Below, one piece after another: positions 43,110 through 55,100 of a stretch of 64,000 nt of DNA (position 1 is the first letter of the stretch; each line of letters opens with the position of its first letter). Position numbers and translations under genes: made by a program. Source of the DNA: Stratiolaelaps scimitus. Taxonomy: Eukaryota; Arthropoda; Arachnida; Mesostigmata; Laelapidae. The DNA lies in the NCBI GenBank assembly GCA_019614645.1, contig JABWDB010000047.1:2356001-2420000 (forward strand). Direction: 5' to 3'. The notes below the pieces were generated by a model, which saw only the letters and a program-made list of their open reading frames with translations, was not told the DNA's origin and searched no databases.

Positions 43110-46100
43110 GCTCGCGCCTCTCCTAAAATCCCCTGCCGCGAACGGGCATCGGCGACGACGGTGACGACTACAGCCGAAAGTGCTCCAAAATGTTTGGGCG
43201 TTCTAACGGCAGCAATATCGCTGCGGCTTCTTGTGGTGGACAGAATGCAGACGGCACTGCTACTGCCTATTACTGCTTTTCTCCGCGTGAAGCTCGATCT
43301 TTCTTTCTGATGGGCTACTGGTGGCCGTGGTGCTGCTGCTGTCTGCCTGTCTAGACGTCCCTAGTGAGGGAGAAGAGCGTCGTGCGGAGCAAGGTCGTCG
43401 TCGACGTCTCAGTGGCTGCTGCAGCAGAGGCGGCGGCGGCACCAGCAAGTGCCCAGGACGAAATTCGTCGATCTGTACGTTTATCGGTCGAAGCGTCAGA
43501 TCCCAGGGCGGGGTCCATGGCAGCAGCCCACAGGAGAGCTGATTTTCGCTGATTCTGGAACCGCCCGGCCGGATGCCGTCGCCAACGGATTCTGGCCCGC
43601 TGTCGCCTCCTCTTCTCCTGTTGACAGGGGCCTGACCGTTATGTAAGAAGGCATTTGGCCTTCCAGCCACTTGATGCCGCCCCGACGATATAGTCCCAAC
43701 GCATTTCTGGTAACGGTCATTGAAGAACGATCGGAAGAAGCACACGACAAAAAAAAACCACGCTCGCTTTTAGCAGGACGCACGGCTGCGTCCGGGGAGC
43801 ATGCAATGAATTGGCTCACGAAAACAAGTTGCTGTATTGCATACTGCCGTGGCGTGCTGTACACGCAGATGCCGGTATGCAGATGTGAGCCACAAATCAA
43901 ATGCATGCAGAACGACAGCATTTAGGGGCATTTCTTGTGTGCGAACTTGGCGTAGACGTTGTACATGCTACATTGTATGTGCAGGCATAAGATGCTGGCT
44001 CAGTTTTTTTTGGCAACATTCGGAGTATGCAACTCGCTTGGACAGACGCTCTAGCATGCTCTGGTTTGGCAGCACGGAGCAAGGTCGAAGGAAGACCTTG
44101 ACCTGTGTCTTCTGGCGTCGTCGCAAAGAGACGGTTCATTGCCCCCACTTGTCGTTAGCTATTTCAAAATGGATCGTGGAGTCGAACGCAGTGAGCAGCT
44201 ATCCAGGTTTCCCTCTGAAGTTCGGGCCGCTGCTCGATGGAGTGACCGTGCCAAATGTCGTGGAATATTACGCATCCAGGATGGAGGTCGCCCCCATCCC
44301 ATTGACCAGTCGTGCGGAAGTGTGTGGACGTAGTGAGAACTTCACTAGCATATTTACTGGGACTGTCGTTCAGAGGCACTAAAATGTAGTAGGTCACATT
44401 AGATAAAGCATTCAATAGTCAAAACAGAATCGTGAGGGACATTTTACCATATGCATGTTAAATTCTTATAGATTTTATTTTCAACTACCAGTTCACTGTC
44501 AAGACGAAAAGTGTTGCCTTGCTGCGGTGCAGGGCTCACCTAACGACAGAGCTCACTTCACGAGTAGTACAACTGCGCATTTCCTGCCAATGATAGAGAC
44601 TATGTTTTGAGAGAATGCTATCTTGGAGAATGCTATTATATCTATAGCTAGATATAATCACAAATCGAGTCGAGAACTCCCGAGGGTAGCCTCACGCACA
44701 TCAGGGCCAGGCATTGCTTTATCCCCTTCTAAGCTAACACGTAAATGAATGTTTTGACCTGAACGTAATCAACGCTTGTTCTCCCTTGAGGCATTCACCT
44801 AAACGTAGTAGTAAATGAAAGGGCACTGTCTAATGATGATGAGAAAAGGTAAAGGTTTATTGTTTTCTTAAAGGAACAATGGAATTTCTAGCATTGACTA
44901 ATTTCAGAATATCTATGCAAAGGCCTGTTCACTCCGGTGTTTGAAGACTTAAACTGCATATTCTATATACACCGTGCGCGTTCGTCGACGATCTACTCGA
45001 TTTCGGCCAACTCAGTTATACTGCTGTACGCAAAAAGAAAAACTCACAAACAGTACAGCAGTAAAAAAAATGGCCAGAAACTCTGAAACACTGACGTGAC
45101 CGGCTGAGCGAGAGAAAGTATGGCTTTGTTGGGCACGATTGCACGCTTCGGTTACCACTCCTCGGGGGCTAATTGCGCTTAGCCAATTCTGATACGGAGC
45201 GTTTCACTGATTCGAGATGGCGCCACCTTGTCAGGGTAAGCAGAGCGGAGGTTCTCTTCTTCGCCACCCGAAGCGACTGAGACAGCTATAATAGTAACAT
45301 ACTCATTCCTGTGCATGGGCCTGCTGCCCATCGCCAAAAAAGATCGGCGGCCGAACAGCATCGCACGATGACGTCGCAGGTGGCGATACGCTTCCAGAAA
45401 CTTAATTTCGAACTTAAATACAAGTTGAAATGGTTACGCAACGACTTTCGCTTCCTTTCGTTGAATAAAGCCATACTCGGGTGTTCTTCTGGATTTCGGG
45501 ACAACACTGCAGTAGCCACCGATCTTTTGCTCCCGTATTGTGTTTTCTGTTGTTGGCGTCGCCTGTCGATCCCAGACGACGGTTCACTGCCACCAGTAGC
45601 ATAGCCTCTATGGCTGGCGGTGGTAGTGGTAACGGTGGCGGGTGATGATGCCCTTGGGTCTTCAGATCTGGCGATGCCGAAGTTGGGGTGGGGCTCCCTT
45701 CCCTCCCCTATGTGTGTGTGTGTGTATTTTTAGATGTTGTGCCATTTTTTTGCTGGTGCAGTTGATATAATATATATATATATATATAGTGTATACAATT
45801 TGTATATTTACAATAGGAACGATAGGACGACGCCAATTCCGCGCTTTGCGTCAGAGATTTCAACAGAAAACCTGAAAGCACTAAAGTCACGTGTTAGCTA
45901 AAAGAGCTACGCCACCGTATCGTCCGGACATGGTTGTCGTATATATATATATATATATACATACATACAGGAGAGACATATATAAATATATTTTTATTTG
46001 TCCATTGTAGCCCCGACAGACGGGATATACGGCAGAAAATATCAAGCGATAAGACGAAACGACAGAGATATAAGATTTCGATTGATTTTTTGTTTTCACC

Positions 46101-46550
46101 GTAAAATTCTTCCGGGTGGACTTCCTGCGAGAATCAAGTGGTGGGCCGTCATTTATTGTAATGATTAAATATGGTATTATTTCCTTCATTTGGTGACATC
46201 GGTCCCAAATTGTATTCGAATGACGACTTCATATCAGATATTCTATGGGACTTCTTTAGAAAAAAGGTGTCATGATAAAGTCAACCCTCGTCGCATTTTG
46301 GAAATGACCATTGGTTCACATTGCGATCCACTATTATGTTGTGTTAATGAACAAACATGTTGCATTTCCTTATCAACATTTCTAGGGCCATTGATTTAAG
46401 ACCCTATCAATAGTAGTTAAAGCTTCCAGAACTCGAACGACAATACGCTTTATAATATATATATATATATTTCATATCAATTCATACACGGAATACTATC
46501 ACTTATAAAGGTCCAGCAATAGTTGCTAACACTGAAACGTTGTCAATTGC
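43110..46550. other. GC-rich then AT-rich stretch without a resolved gene
   Basis: 43260-44400 is GC-rich and open in several frames on both strands (for example 161 residues minus at 43260-43745 and 181 residues plus at 43837-44382), with CTG/GGC triplet runs. Nothing resembles a known domain, and mutually overlapping frames suggest compositional openness. 45200-45600 has similar frames. Perfect 11-bp arms at 45019-45063 form a hairpin. TA tracts lie near 45769, 45940 and 46457. Confidence 0.4.
45019..45063. repeat. Inverted repeat, 11-bp perfect arms
   Basis: TACTGCTGTAC (45019-45029) pairs with GTACAGCAGTA (45053-45063) across a 23-base loop. Confidence 0.75.
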
Positions 46551-46559
46551 TCCTTTTTC

Positions 46560-47230
46560 AACACGTGTCAAATTCTTTCTATTTCGAGGCAGAAACACGA
46601 GTTTTCGACCTCACAAAAATAGTTGAATAAAGGTTGACTTTTTTCGACCAAAATAGTTCGTCATCCATCTCAATAAGTAGTATCAGGTGGGGCAAGGCCG
46701 AGAGAATACGGTTGAATGAGAACGAGGCTCTGATCTCCGGGCTCCAACCAGTCTTTATCCCGCACTGCATTGTCATAAAAAACCCATTTTTAATTACAAG
46801 TCATTAAGAGATCAAAGAGTGGCATTGGCTGTGTCGAGCTAGCAGTGACATGAGCGGCATCCGCCTACCGAGACTTCTTCTCATTTCAAGCCTGGGTATC
46901 TTTGCCACGTTTACCTCAAGTTCACCTTCGAGTTCTTAAATGGTAATCGGCGACGTTTCCTGAACGTTGCCATGAACGATGTCGTCGTCAGCCAGTGAAG
47001 GTGTTCCAGACACTGAGTTCCGGTTGAAATATCCCTGATGAAATATGGTGGACCACCTTCCGCACGTGCTTCGCCTTAAAGCATCCTCGCTCCTCGTACA
47101 CCCGCGTGACATTTCGAAAAGTTTCCGCGGCACAGTTACCCCTTCGGAACCCATAAGACAAAATGCGGGTGCAGTTTTTCACTACTTATTTCGATGTCGA
47201 TCGACACACATTGCTAAACAACCTGACATT
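46560..47230 (-). pseudogene. Second mariner transposase remnant, different subfamily
   Basis: Read on the minus strand, overlapping broken frames follow the order of a mariner transposase. YGFRRGNCAAETFRNVTRVY (about 47150-47090) is the first helix-turn-helix type. RWSTIFHQGYFNRNSVSG then SLADDDIVHGNVQETSPIT match the linker (SGRPS..DDD......E.NP..T). ELEGELEVNVAKI follows as the second DNA-binding helix. WVFYDNAVRDKDWLEPGDQ (about 46780) is the W.YDN....QWL..G catalytic-domain box. PYSLGLAPPDTTY replaces the usual PYSPDLAPSDYHL box. An internal deletion separates the last two, and stops and frameshifts occur throughout. No terminal inverted repeats are visible. The sequence differs from the mariner at 24577-25666. 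Confidence 0.8.
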
Positions 47231-48602
47231 TCTCATGACCGAGTTCGATAGGTTCTTGTCTCCACTATGAAACACCTTCTGTTGAAGCTCATTGATGACC
47301 CTCTATAGCAGAGCACACTTGTGGCAGGTCTGTATGCGTTGACCTGGAAAAACCATATGATGATTGCTAACGACTGACAGCTGATAGAAAAGGTGTCACC
47401 AAAGACGGTTTATAATTGTGAATGTATATGCATTTTTTTAACTATATATGATATTAAAGACTTCCTTCAAATTGGATATAATTAATTGAGCGATATATTG
47501 AGTAGTTGTTTATACTATGTGCATTAGCAGTATGCGAATCTAGTTGAATTGCTTACTTTGGTGGTGTCTTGTCAGCAGTTGTGGTGGATACATCTCTTTT
47601 TTGTACAATCCATTAAGAGTTATGTTAATTGAAATTAATTCTTAAAAAAACTATTCCCTTCTTACGTCCAGTTTGTGGCCTGCAGACTATTTGGCCTATC
47701 GTGCAGTCCTATTGCATGAAATGAAACGCCCTATTTTCGGATTTACACTAACTAAATATTGTATATACAGACGTCCAACACTTTTCATGCAGGAAATACG
47801 GACTTTACTTGGATTTCTAGATTGCAAAAGTGGTATCTGAAAGCCTTCAACCTTCGGATACGTCTTCACTTGAGGCTCAACCGGTAGTCCTCTCGTCTAA
47901 CTGTTCTGCTTTGAAATCTTATAGACTCACATGCCAGATGGTCGCTGTGCAAGACTGGTACACATGCGTCAACCGTTGAATGGCTATTTGTGTTTCTGAT
48001 AACGGAAGATCAATAGCTGCTACTGTCCACTGATACAATTTGGTTGGTGTTTGACGTTTTCGCTTGGTGTAATAGTTGTACGAGACGGGCAAAAAATATC
48101 GATTAGTAGAATTTGGACACTGTTCAGAAATGCACTCCTGCATCATTCACTGACGATCTGAGAAAAGACTGCATGTTTGCTTATTGGCACGTATTCGCAT
48201 CGAGAGATGTTATGGACTAACGCCCAGTATCATTCGCTGCCGATTGGGCCAGGCAGGGTCGACGCCGAATTCTCTGTGCTTGCGAAGTCTTTAGAAGAAG
48301 AACGGACGTACCAGAAGATCGCTCGGAACCAACCAGTGAAACTCACCACTCCCAAAATTCGCTAAAACGTACGGTTATGTCGTCCTTTATGCAGAAGCTT
48401 GTATTCACATATTTTATATATATATATATATATTACATAAATGGGTTTTTGTTTTGTTACTAGATATATTGATATGAGAGGATAGATGCGAGAGAGATTT
48501 GGCAAAAAATGCTACTTTTTTCGGGGCTCTGCTCTTGAGAAATTCCTTAACGTGGACAGACTGGCTGGTGCTGACCACCTGTCCGTCGTCCTTCATTGTC
48601 GC

Positions 48603-49148
48603 CTAGAACGAAATCGTTTGTGGAGGAGTTATTGTACCTCGAAGTAGTGAAATATCATTGATCGATGAAATATTGACTGTCCACACGGAGCTCGATATCC
48701 CTTGAGTTGATCTACCGGGTCGCAGATTGTCGACGTCCTGGCTTAGTATGATGTGCACAGAAACAGATACGCTTGTCTGAGTGTCACCGGGAGATTCTTC
48801 AAGTGTCAGAGGGGTGACGCTGTTGTGGTCATATATATATATATATATATATAGTCGTCTCAATCTGTTTATTGCACAATTCTCTTTCCTTGTTTGCAGC
48901 ATAGATCGCGCCTTGTTTGTATCGTGCTGGTCACTTACTCTGTGTAGCGCTCGAACGTTTCAACCCACGACGGATAACGATTAGGAAATATTGGTCCATC
49001 AGTGGTCATCATTGCTCTGACAGTGATCAGTATTTCTGGCGCTGAAACTGGAAGAAATTCACGATCAGTACTGACGAAAACATCTGATTACATGGTGACG
49101 CTGACGTTTTCGGTTCTTACCGCTCTCGAAAACTGCCAACCACTGCAT
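48603..49148 (-). CDS. Three-exon hypothetical gene, partial model
   Basis: Not recognised. Exons in agreeing phases are 49148-49121 (MQWLAVFES, donor gtaaga, phase 1), 49047-48939 (acceptor ttcttccag, SAPEILITVRAMMTTDGPIF, then PNRYPSWVETFERYT, donor gtaagt, phase 2) and 48819-48603 (acceptor caacag, VTPLTLEESPGDTQTSVSVS, then VHIILSQDVDN, stop at 48603). The last exon may instead splice at 48638 (gtacaa) to further exons. The product is beta-strand-like and Thr/Ser-rich, suggesting an extracellular or luminal domain, but the start lacks a clear signal peptide. The short first exon could be part of a longer upstream exon. Upstream DNA (49240-49660) is GC-rich with GT and CG dinucleotide runs, as expected of a promoter. 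A (TA)n tract (48829-48853) sits just before the third-exon acceptor. Confidence 0.5.
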
Positions 49149-49321
49149 TTGATTGTGGTTGATTCTGGCCGGCTGTATGTTGTCGCGGCGTGTCCCAAGA
49201 TGCCCGCCAGAATGACCAAACCGAGTCGAAATGGCCAACGCCGGTGAGGAAACAAGACGCGTGGATGGTTGCTTAGTACTCGTTACTATCACCGTATCTG
49301 GCTGTTTGTGTTTGTGTATGA

Positions 49322-49366
49322 GGTGTGTGTGTGTTTGTTTGTTTGTGTGCCCGCGCGCGCGCGCGA
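49322..49366. repeat. GT/GTTT and (CG)n tracts
   Basis: A GTGTGTGTTTGTTTG-type run is followed by CCCGCGCGCGCGCGCG at about 49350-49366. Alternating purine-pyrimidine of this kind can adopt Z-DNA. It lies upstream of the gene at 48603-49148. Confidence 0.85.
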
Positions 49367-49399
49367 ATATCTCAGCGCGCCACCACCAGAGACTCTGTG

Positions 49400-50530
49400 C
49401 CAGTGGACGCTCCCTGGTAGGACTCAGTCGCCCTTCGGACGGTAAACCCCGATTGTGTTCCTGCTCAGTTTTTCGGCAGGGTGAATTCTATCCGTCCAGT
49501 AACACTAGCGGGCCGACCGCGCCACGCGTTACGGCATTCGAGAGAGACAAGGCTGATCAGAATTATGACAGCGCACGAATCAGATCCCAAGTGATAAATG
49601 GTAACATTGTATGTCCATCGAGGTGGACGTACAACGCATGTAACGTTGAACGTCCATAAAGATGCTGTTCGTCGAGGCGAACGCTCGGGACGAATGAGCG
49701 CTCGTATGAAGAGTCACTTGACGGCGATCACCACGACAGCCACCAAAGTTGTCTGATCTGATCGGATATGATTCTGTGGAATAATTGCAATCGTCAGTGG
49801 TTAGAACAGCAGAACACACAAGCAGAGCAACAATATGATAGGAAACGTCCAGGCTAAACATGGCTAGCGATTGAGCGGCGAGGGCCTGTCGAATATTAAA
49901 CATTGTTTAATGAGCAGACTTCGACTTCGTTGAACTTCGTTTTGACTGTTTCGTAATATTTCCGAGCTGCTTGAAGATGGCAGCTATTCGGACGAGCTGC
50001 TCGCCTTCGCCAGATATAGATAAGCCTAGCCAAACGAACAAATGATCGCGGGACAAATTGTAGCCAATGTAGACACATAGTGACCAGTTGGATGTCACTG
50101 GTGTGGTAGCAGCAGTACAAAATGAAGTCAAAAGTGTCTATCATAGATAATCCGTAGAAAAGTATAAAGAAAGCTACATAACGGTTGACCCGCTCTTGGG
50201 ATGAGTAGCCGCCCGTCTGCTGATATTCGGCCAACTATAATGGAAGGGTTCCTACCGTCTGTCAGCCTTCTGTTCAAGCTTCATGTACACTTTGGTAGAA
50301 TAAAAATACAATGCGATATAAATGGTGGTTTGTTAACGGAACTGCAATTACAGTGATAGTTAAGTTCTCGTAATAATCTAATGATAAAAGGGTGTCACAA
50401 ATATTTAGAAAATCATAATATAATTTGTTTGTACATACATATATACACCTGTAGGCATAGATTTCACAACCTGCGGTATTTACAATTTATTAATATGTTT
50501 TAATAATTCGGTGCCAAACTGCCCAGTGGA
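49400..50530. other. Unresolved stretch
   Basis: Minus-strand frames at 49580-49903 and 49896-50234 are open. The second is hydrophobic near its start (FFILFYGLSMIDTFDFIL) and could be a membrane segment, but neither matches a family I know. They could be upstream exons of the 48.6-kb gene; no phase-compatible link was established. Confidence 0.35.
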
Positions 50531-50539
50531 CTCAAGTAC

Positions 50540-51300
50540 TCGCAGTTGACGAGGGAGCGAGCCCCATACTGATGGCAAGCAGTAGGCTGGAGCGTGTTTG
50601 CTTGACCCCGAGAAAAACTTAAGGTGTTACAAGCATGGTCCCGAGATGGTTAGAGCTGCTGGCGATAGCGGGAAGACGAGCTCCGGTGGAATAAGACCCC
50701 TCGTCATCTTGAACGCGAGGAGGGCGATACGCATCATATAAATTTTATCAACCGGGAGTAGCTCGCATGATTTATAAAGGTTCCCCACAGAGACTATGCG
50801 GCTTAAGCCGACCATAGTCCTAAGAGCATCATTCTGGATAACCTAAGCACGCTGGGATATTCGAAGATGACCCCCTCCCCACACTTGTGGTGCGTAACAA
50901 AGTACCTGCAGAAGCAGGCCTTATAAACCAAGATGAGACCCTCTCGAGGGACTCCCATCTGCCTAGTAAAGTCTCCGCAGAGCCGCAATTACTGCATAGC
51001 ACTTGGGTGCCAGGGCTGTCAGATGAGTCTGCCATTTCATCATTTGGTGGAGATTTGATCCCAGGCATTTAACGGTCTGCGACCATGCCAGCTGTGAGTC
51101 CCCAAGCACCGATAACTGTACATCAATCATTCTTTGAGGTGTGCGGAATAAAACCAGCTCCGTTTTACCAGCATTGACCACTAGCTCAAGCATCTTGAAA
51201 GCCTCAATCGCCTTTCCAACGTGACCCAGAGCCCTCTGATTCCCAATGATAAGATTGGCGGGGTCAGGTCGAAATAGCATTGAAGTGAAAGGCTGACTTT
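50540..51300 (-). pseudogene. Second copy of the degenerate non-LTR family
   Basis: On the minus strand the frame at 51280-50963 reads LELVVNAGKTELVLFRTPQR and then KCLGSNLHQMMKWQTHLTAL and APKCYAVIAALRRLY. This is the post-palm and thumb part of a LINE reverse transcriptase. The plus-strand fragment at 4690-5398 has VKAGKTNLVLFHRPQR and the same PKCYAV-type block, so both are one family at a rough two-thirds nucleotide identity in the best blocks. Frameshifted continuations are MGVPREGLILVYKACF and a downstream block with RIALLAFKMTRGLIPPELVF, typical of the RT C-terminal tail. The palm (YADD) is lost here. Confidence 0.75.
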
Positions 51301-52148
51301 TCCAACCGAGAGAGTTTGAATAGCTAAAGTGCTAGGTACCATTGCTGGTCCAATTTGTGTGTAGTAGCTTATGTAAGTCGTAGTTTCTAATATCTCTATG
51401 CGCGTCAATTCGTGCATAAGATATCAATCACAGCTTACTAAAAGCAAATCGCAGAACTTCCATATTGATTATGGCTTCTGGTACCCATTCGGTATTCACC
51501 AATGAACGCCTAACAATGAAGTCCATTGATGTCATGAGACGAACTTAATGGGCCGTAAGGCTAACGTCGAAATCGGCTTGTATATTCTTAAATATCATGA
51601 ATTCATCATTATTATTGTATAACGCACGTCCATGACGTATCAGTGAAACGCGCAGAATATATGAATTTTGCATGCAAAGTTAATAAAATGGGAGTACATA
51701 CAACGTGTGCCTTCTGATAGTGTCACGTCACATCTATAAGATAACGCAGTAGTTATAGTACTACAGTATGTAGTCGCATGACATCTTTTCAGGAAAGGCA
51801 ACGTTATGCAGTTTGAGCAAAGTCCATGATTGCCAATGGCCGTCATCTTTCAATTTCATCTTTTTCGAATGTTAAGCATGAACATTAAGAAATTAAGTTG
51901 GTCACACTATTTATACACGATGTACCTTAAATATTCTTGACCAATTCGTGGGAGCTGCCGCTGACGCTAGGTAATGTGAAATCAAAAGGTGCACCAAAGA
52001 CACGCACAGCGTCCGCTTGCATTTTCTGGAAACAGATAAATTGTTCCAGCCATGACGTCAGCCAACCTCAGAACGAAAATACACAGGCAGCGATAAATAT
52101 TCACAATGTCCGTACGACTCGATTGCTGTAGATTCTCTCCAAACACCT

Positions 52149-52197
<49 letters not shown>

Positions 52198-55100
52198 AGG
52201 CCCGTATAAAAGTTATCCCCAAAATCTGTAGGATGTTAATTATCGACCAGTGAAATTCGCACGCCATTTCCTTTTTCATTCTCTCTCTCACCCCCTCTCT
52301 CTCTCTGCATCTCTTGTTTATTCTCAGCTATCATTCCTCACCCTGCATTAGACCACACCTATCTATGCTGCGATGCGATTTGGCCTTTACTTTCATTTCC
52401 CGCGTTTCTCGCACTGTGATTACAGTGCTAATACACAGCAACATTTCGAATGCGCACACTAGCCCGAGTCGCAGCAATAGCAACAACAACAACAACAATA
52501 ACAACAAAATTCGCTGCTTGAAGTTGTTCGTACTTGTTGTATTGTGGGGGCCGGTCGCACGCTCAATTTTCATTGATTTCCATCTGCTCTATCGGCTCTC
52601 GTCTCCTGTTGACCGAAGACGGAACGCCGCCGTGGACGATTGGTCCATCAGCCGCTAATACGGTACGACTTTTGCTGTTGCAGCTATCGGAAAGCATCGA
52701 TCGGAACGGCGTTATCTGACGCGGCTCAGGCTCTGAATTGAATATGAACAAGGGCGAAGGCGAATCACCGTCGTCCGATTAGGCCATCCCGCATTCAACT
52801 GCTCGTGTCGGGTGTGGGACTCCAGGTGTGGAACTCTCCAGACTGAGAGAACAAAAAACAAATCGAGCAGGTAGGGAAGTAAACACATAGGGAAGTCTTC
52901 GTTTAGCCGCCTGGTGGTCTTACGGGGGACTGTTTCTCGCTGAAACTTCTGCTGCGGCTGGAGCGTAGCTGCCCCGTAGAATGGCGTGGTCTGGCAAGAC
53001 AGACGAAGAGACACGGCTCTGTCGTGCCGGGGTGGATTTTTTTGAGAAGAGAAAAAAAAGCATTTGATGACAACGACCTTGCGGTGCGTCAGCAATGACG
53101 TGGCTTCAGCAGCAACAAGGAGGTACACTATTTTTAGCGGGTGCACCCCGATGACAGAGCAGAACTGGATAAAATTGATGAAGGAGGGATGAACGCGATT
53201 AGGAGCGTTTGCAGGCGGCAATTCGGAATCGGTGAAAGCCCATAGATACAGTATCGATCTAGTGGCCAATGCCGAACTTCTCTTGATGCAAGCCGACGAT
53301 GTTGATGGTTAACAATAATAATTAACCACACAGTGACGAATAGTATAATTAATGCGTCAACTGTGTTCTATCATCATTTACTTTCTTAGACGATACATGG
53401 TGACGATCAGTGTCTGTTTGTGGGACGTTGTGCCTTCCTGCGTTCGGTTATCTCGTCATAACGACCCCTGATGGCTACCAATGCCTGTAAGTGCTGCACT
53501 GGAACTGCCTAGCTCAGGCAGAGATGTCGAGCAGTGTCGAGGCTTCATCAAATCATGTTCTTGAATCGATGTTTAGCGACCAGCGATGGTGGCGCATTTA
53601 AATTCAGCATCATGCCCGCGCTGCTTTTGCCTTGTGCGATTAATTTGCATACGGTGCGACTTTCAGTAGACCAGGCACCACTACCGACATGCTCATGTAT
53701 CGTGTTCTTCTATTGGAGAAGAATTAGAAGAATAAAAAGCGTCTAAAGACGTATGAACGCCGGAAAGCATTTCGGTAAGACATCGTCTCAAGTACCGATG
53801 AACATTGACTGCAAACGTTATTCTAGAGAATGCACACGTGTCACCCAAACTCTCCCTATATCTGCCTTGCTCGCTTTGTGTATCGTGCAGCTTTGAGCGG
53901 GCCAACTACAGTCCAGTGCATTCCCGTGAAGCGGGCTGAGTTTCATCATTATCGGAGGAATACCTATCTAGAGGCGAGATGGCGATGTATCTACATCATC
54001 ATCATTCCCGCCACCAAAGTATTCGGAAGGACTACAGTGTTCCTACATGAACTTAGTAAGCGTGTCGAATTTCGGCAGCGAATTGTGTTTCAAGACACCT
54101 TGCTAAGTCGCGCAGAGCGCTGTACGTTCATCGTGGACGATACGGTCGGCAACGTGGGCTCATTTACTCACTTGGTAATAATAATAATAATGCCAATCAA
54201 ATCTCTACAAATGTCATTTATCAGTGAAAACTTGAAAGCGCGTACCTTCCACTGGCAGAGCTATGAACACGCACATGCCATAGGCTTGAACTGACCAATA
54301 CCAGCAGCATGGACGACGAGGAGCTATTCTATCTACCTATCTGCTGATGCTGCCGCCACTGCCAATACCACTGCCACTAGTGCAAAAATATAAATCCCCC
54401 ACACTCCGCGCTATATCTCATTCTCCTTTTCGCATTCACCCGTAGATCCTTGCGTCCGTTCGTCCGTCCGTCCCCGGGTAACAACGGTAACAGCAACAAT
54501 GACAGTTGTCTCGTTTTCGACAAGAACAAGAATATTGTTAGACATTATTATACAGTATTGTTGTAACTGCTGTTGCTCCGCTGCTGCCTGCTGCTGGTGC
54601 CACATCACTGTTCAACGTTGTCCGCGTGGACGTTATATTGTTATGATTATTACGTCCGCCCAACAGGCCGTTATCGTTGTCGTCTCACGTACTGGACCAC
54701 TTATCTCCTCTCTCTCTCTCTCTCTCGCCGCACACCCAGATGTATCGTACAAGCACACATGCACATCCATACACAAATATACCCGCCTATCTATCCGTCT
54801 GTGTGTGCTCTCGCACGTGTGTGTGTGTATATATATCTACACATTGGAATACAGTGAATGACGTTTGTGACGGGCTGGCTGTTTCGCTCAGCTATAATAT
54901 CTTCCCCTATAGACCCCCAGCCCTCATTGATCGTTTCTTCCAATTGTGGTCGTCGTCTCTGTGGTCCCTCATCTGTACAACCGTTTATTCGTGAAATAGC
55001 TCGCGCCACATGTTACTGTGACTGTCATGTCGCCGTCACCGCTGCTGCGGCCGCGGCCGCTATTCTCTGTAAATTCGCGCCCAAATCCTCGGAGACGGGG

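Noticed and set aside
43837..44382. 181-residue plus-strand frame
   Set aside because: No domain, Cys/Arg-rich, and other frames on both strands are also open. Kept only as part of the regional note.
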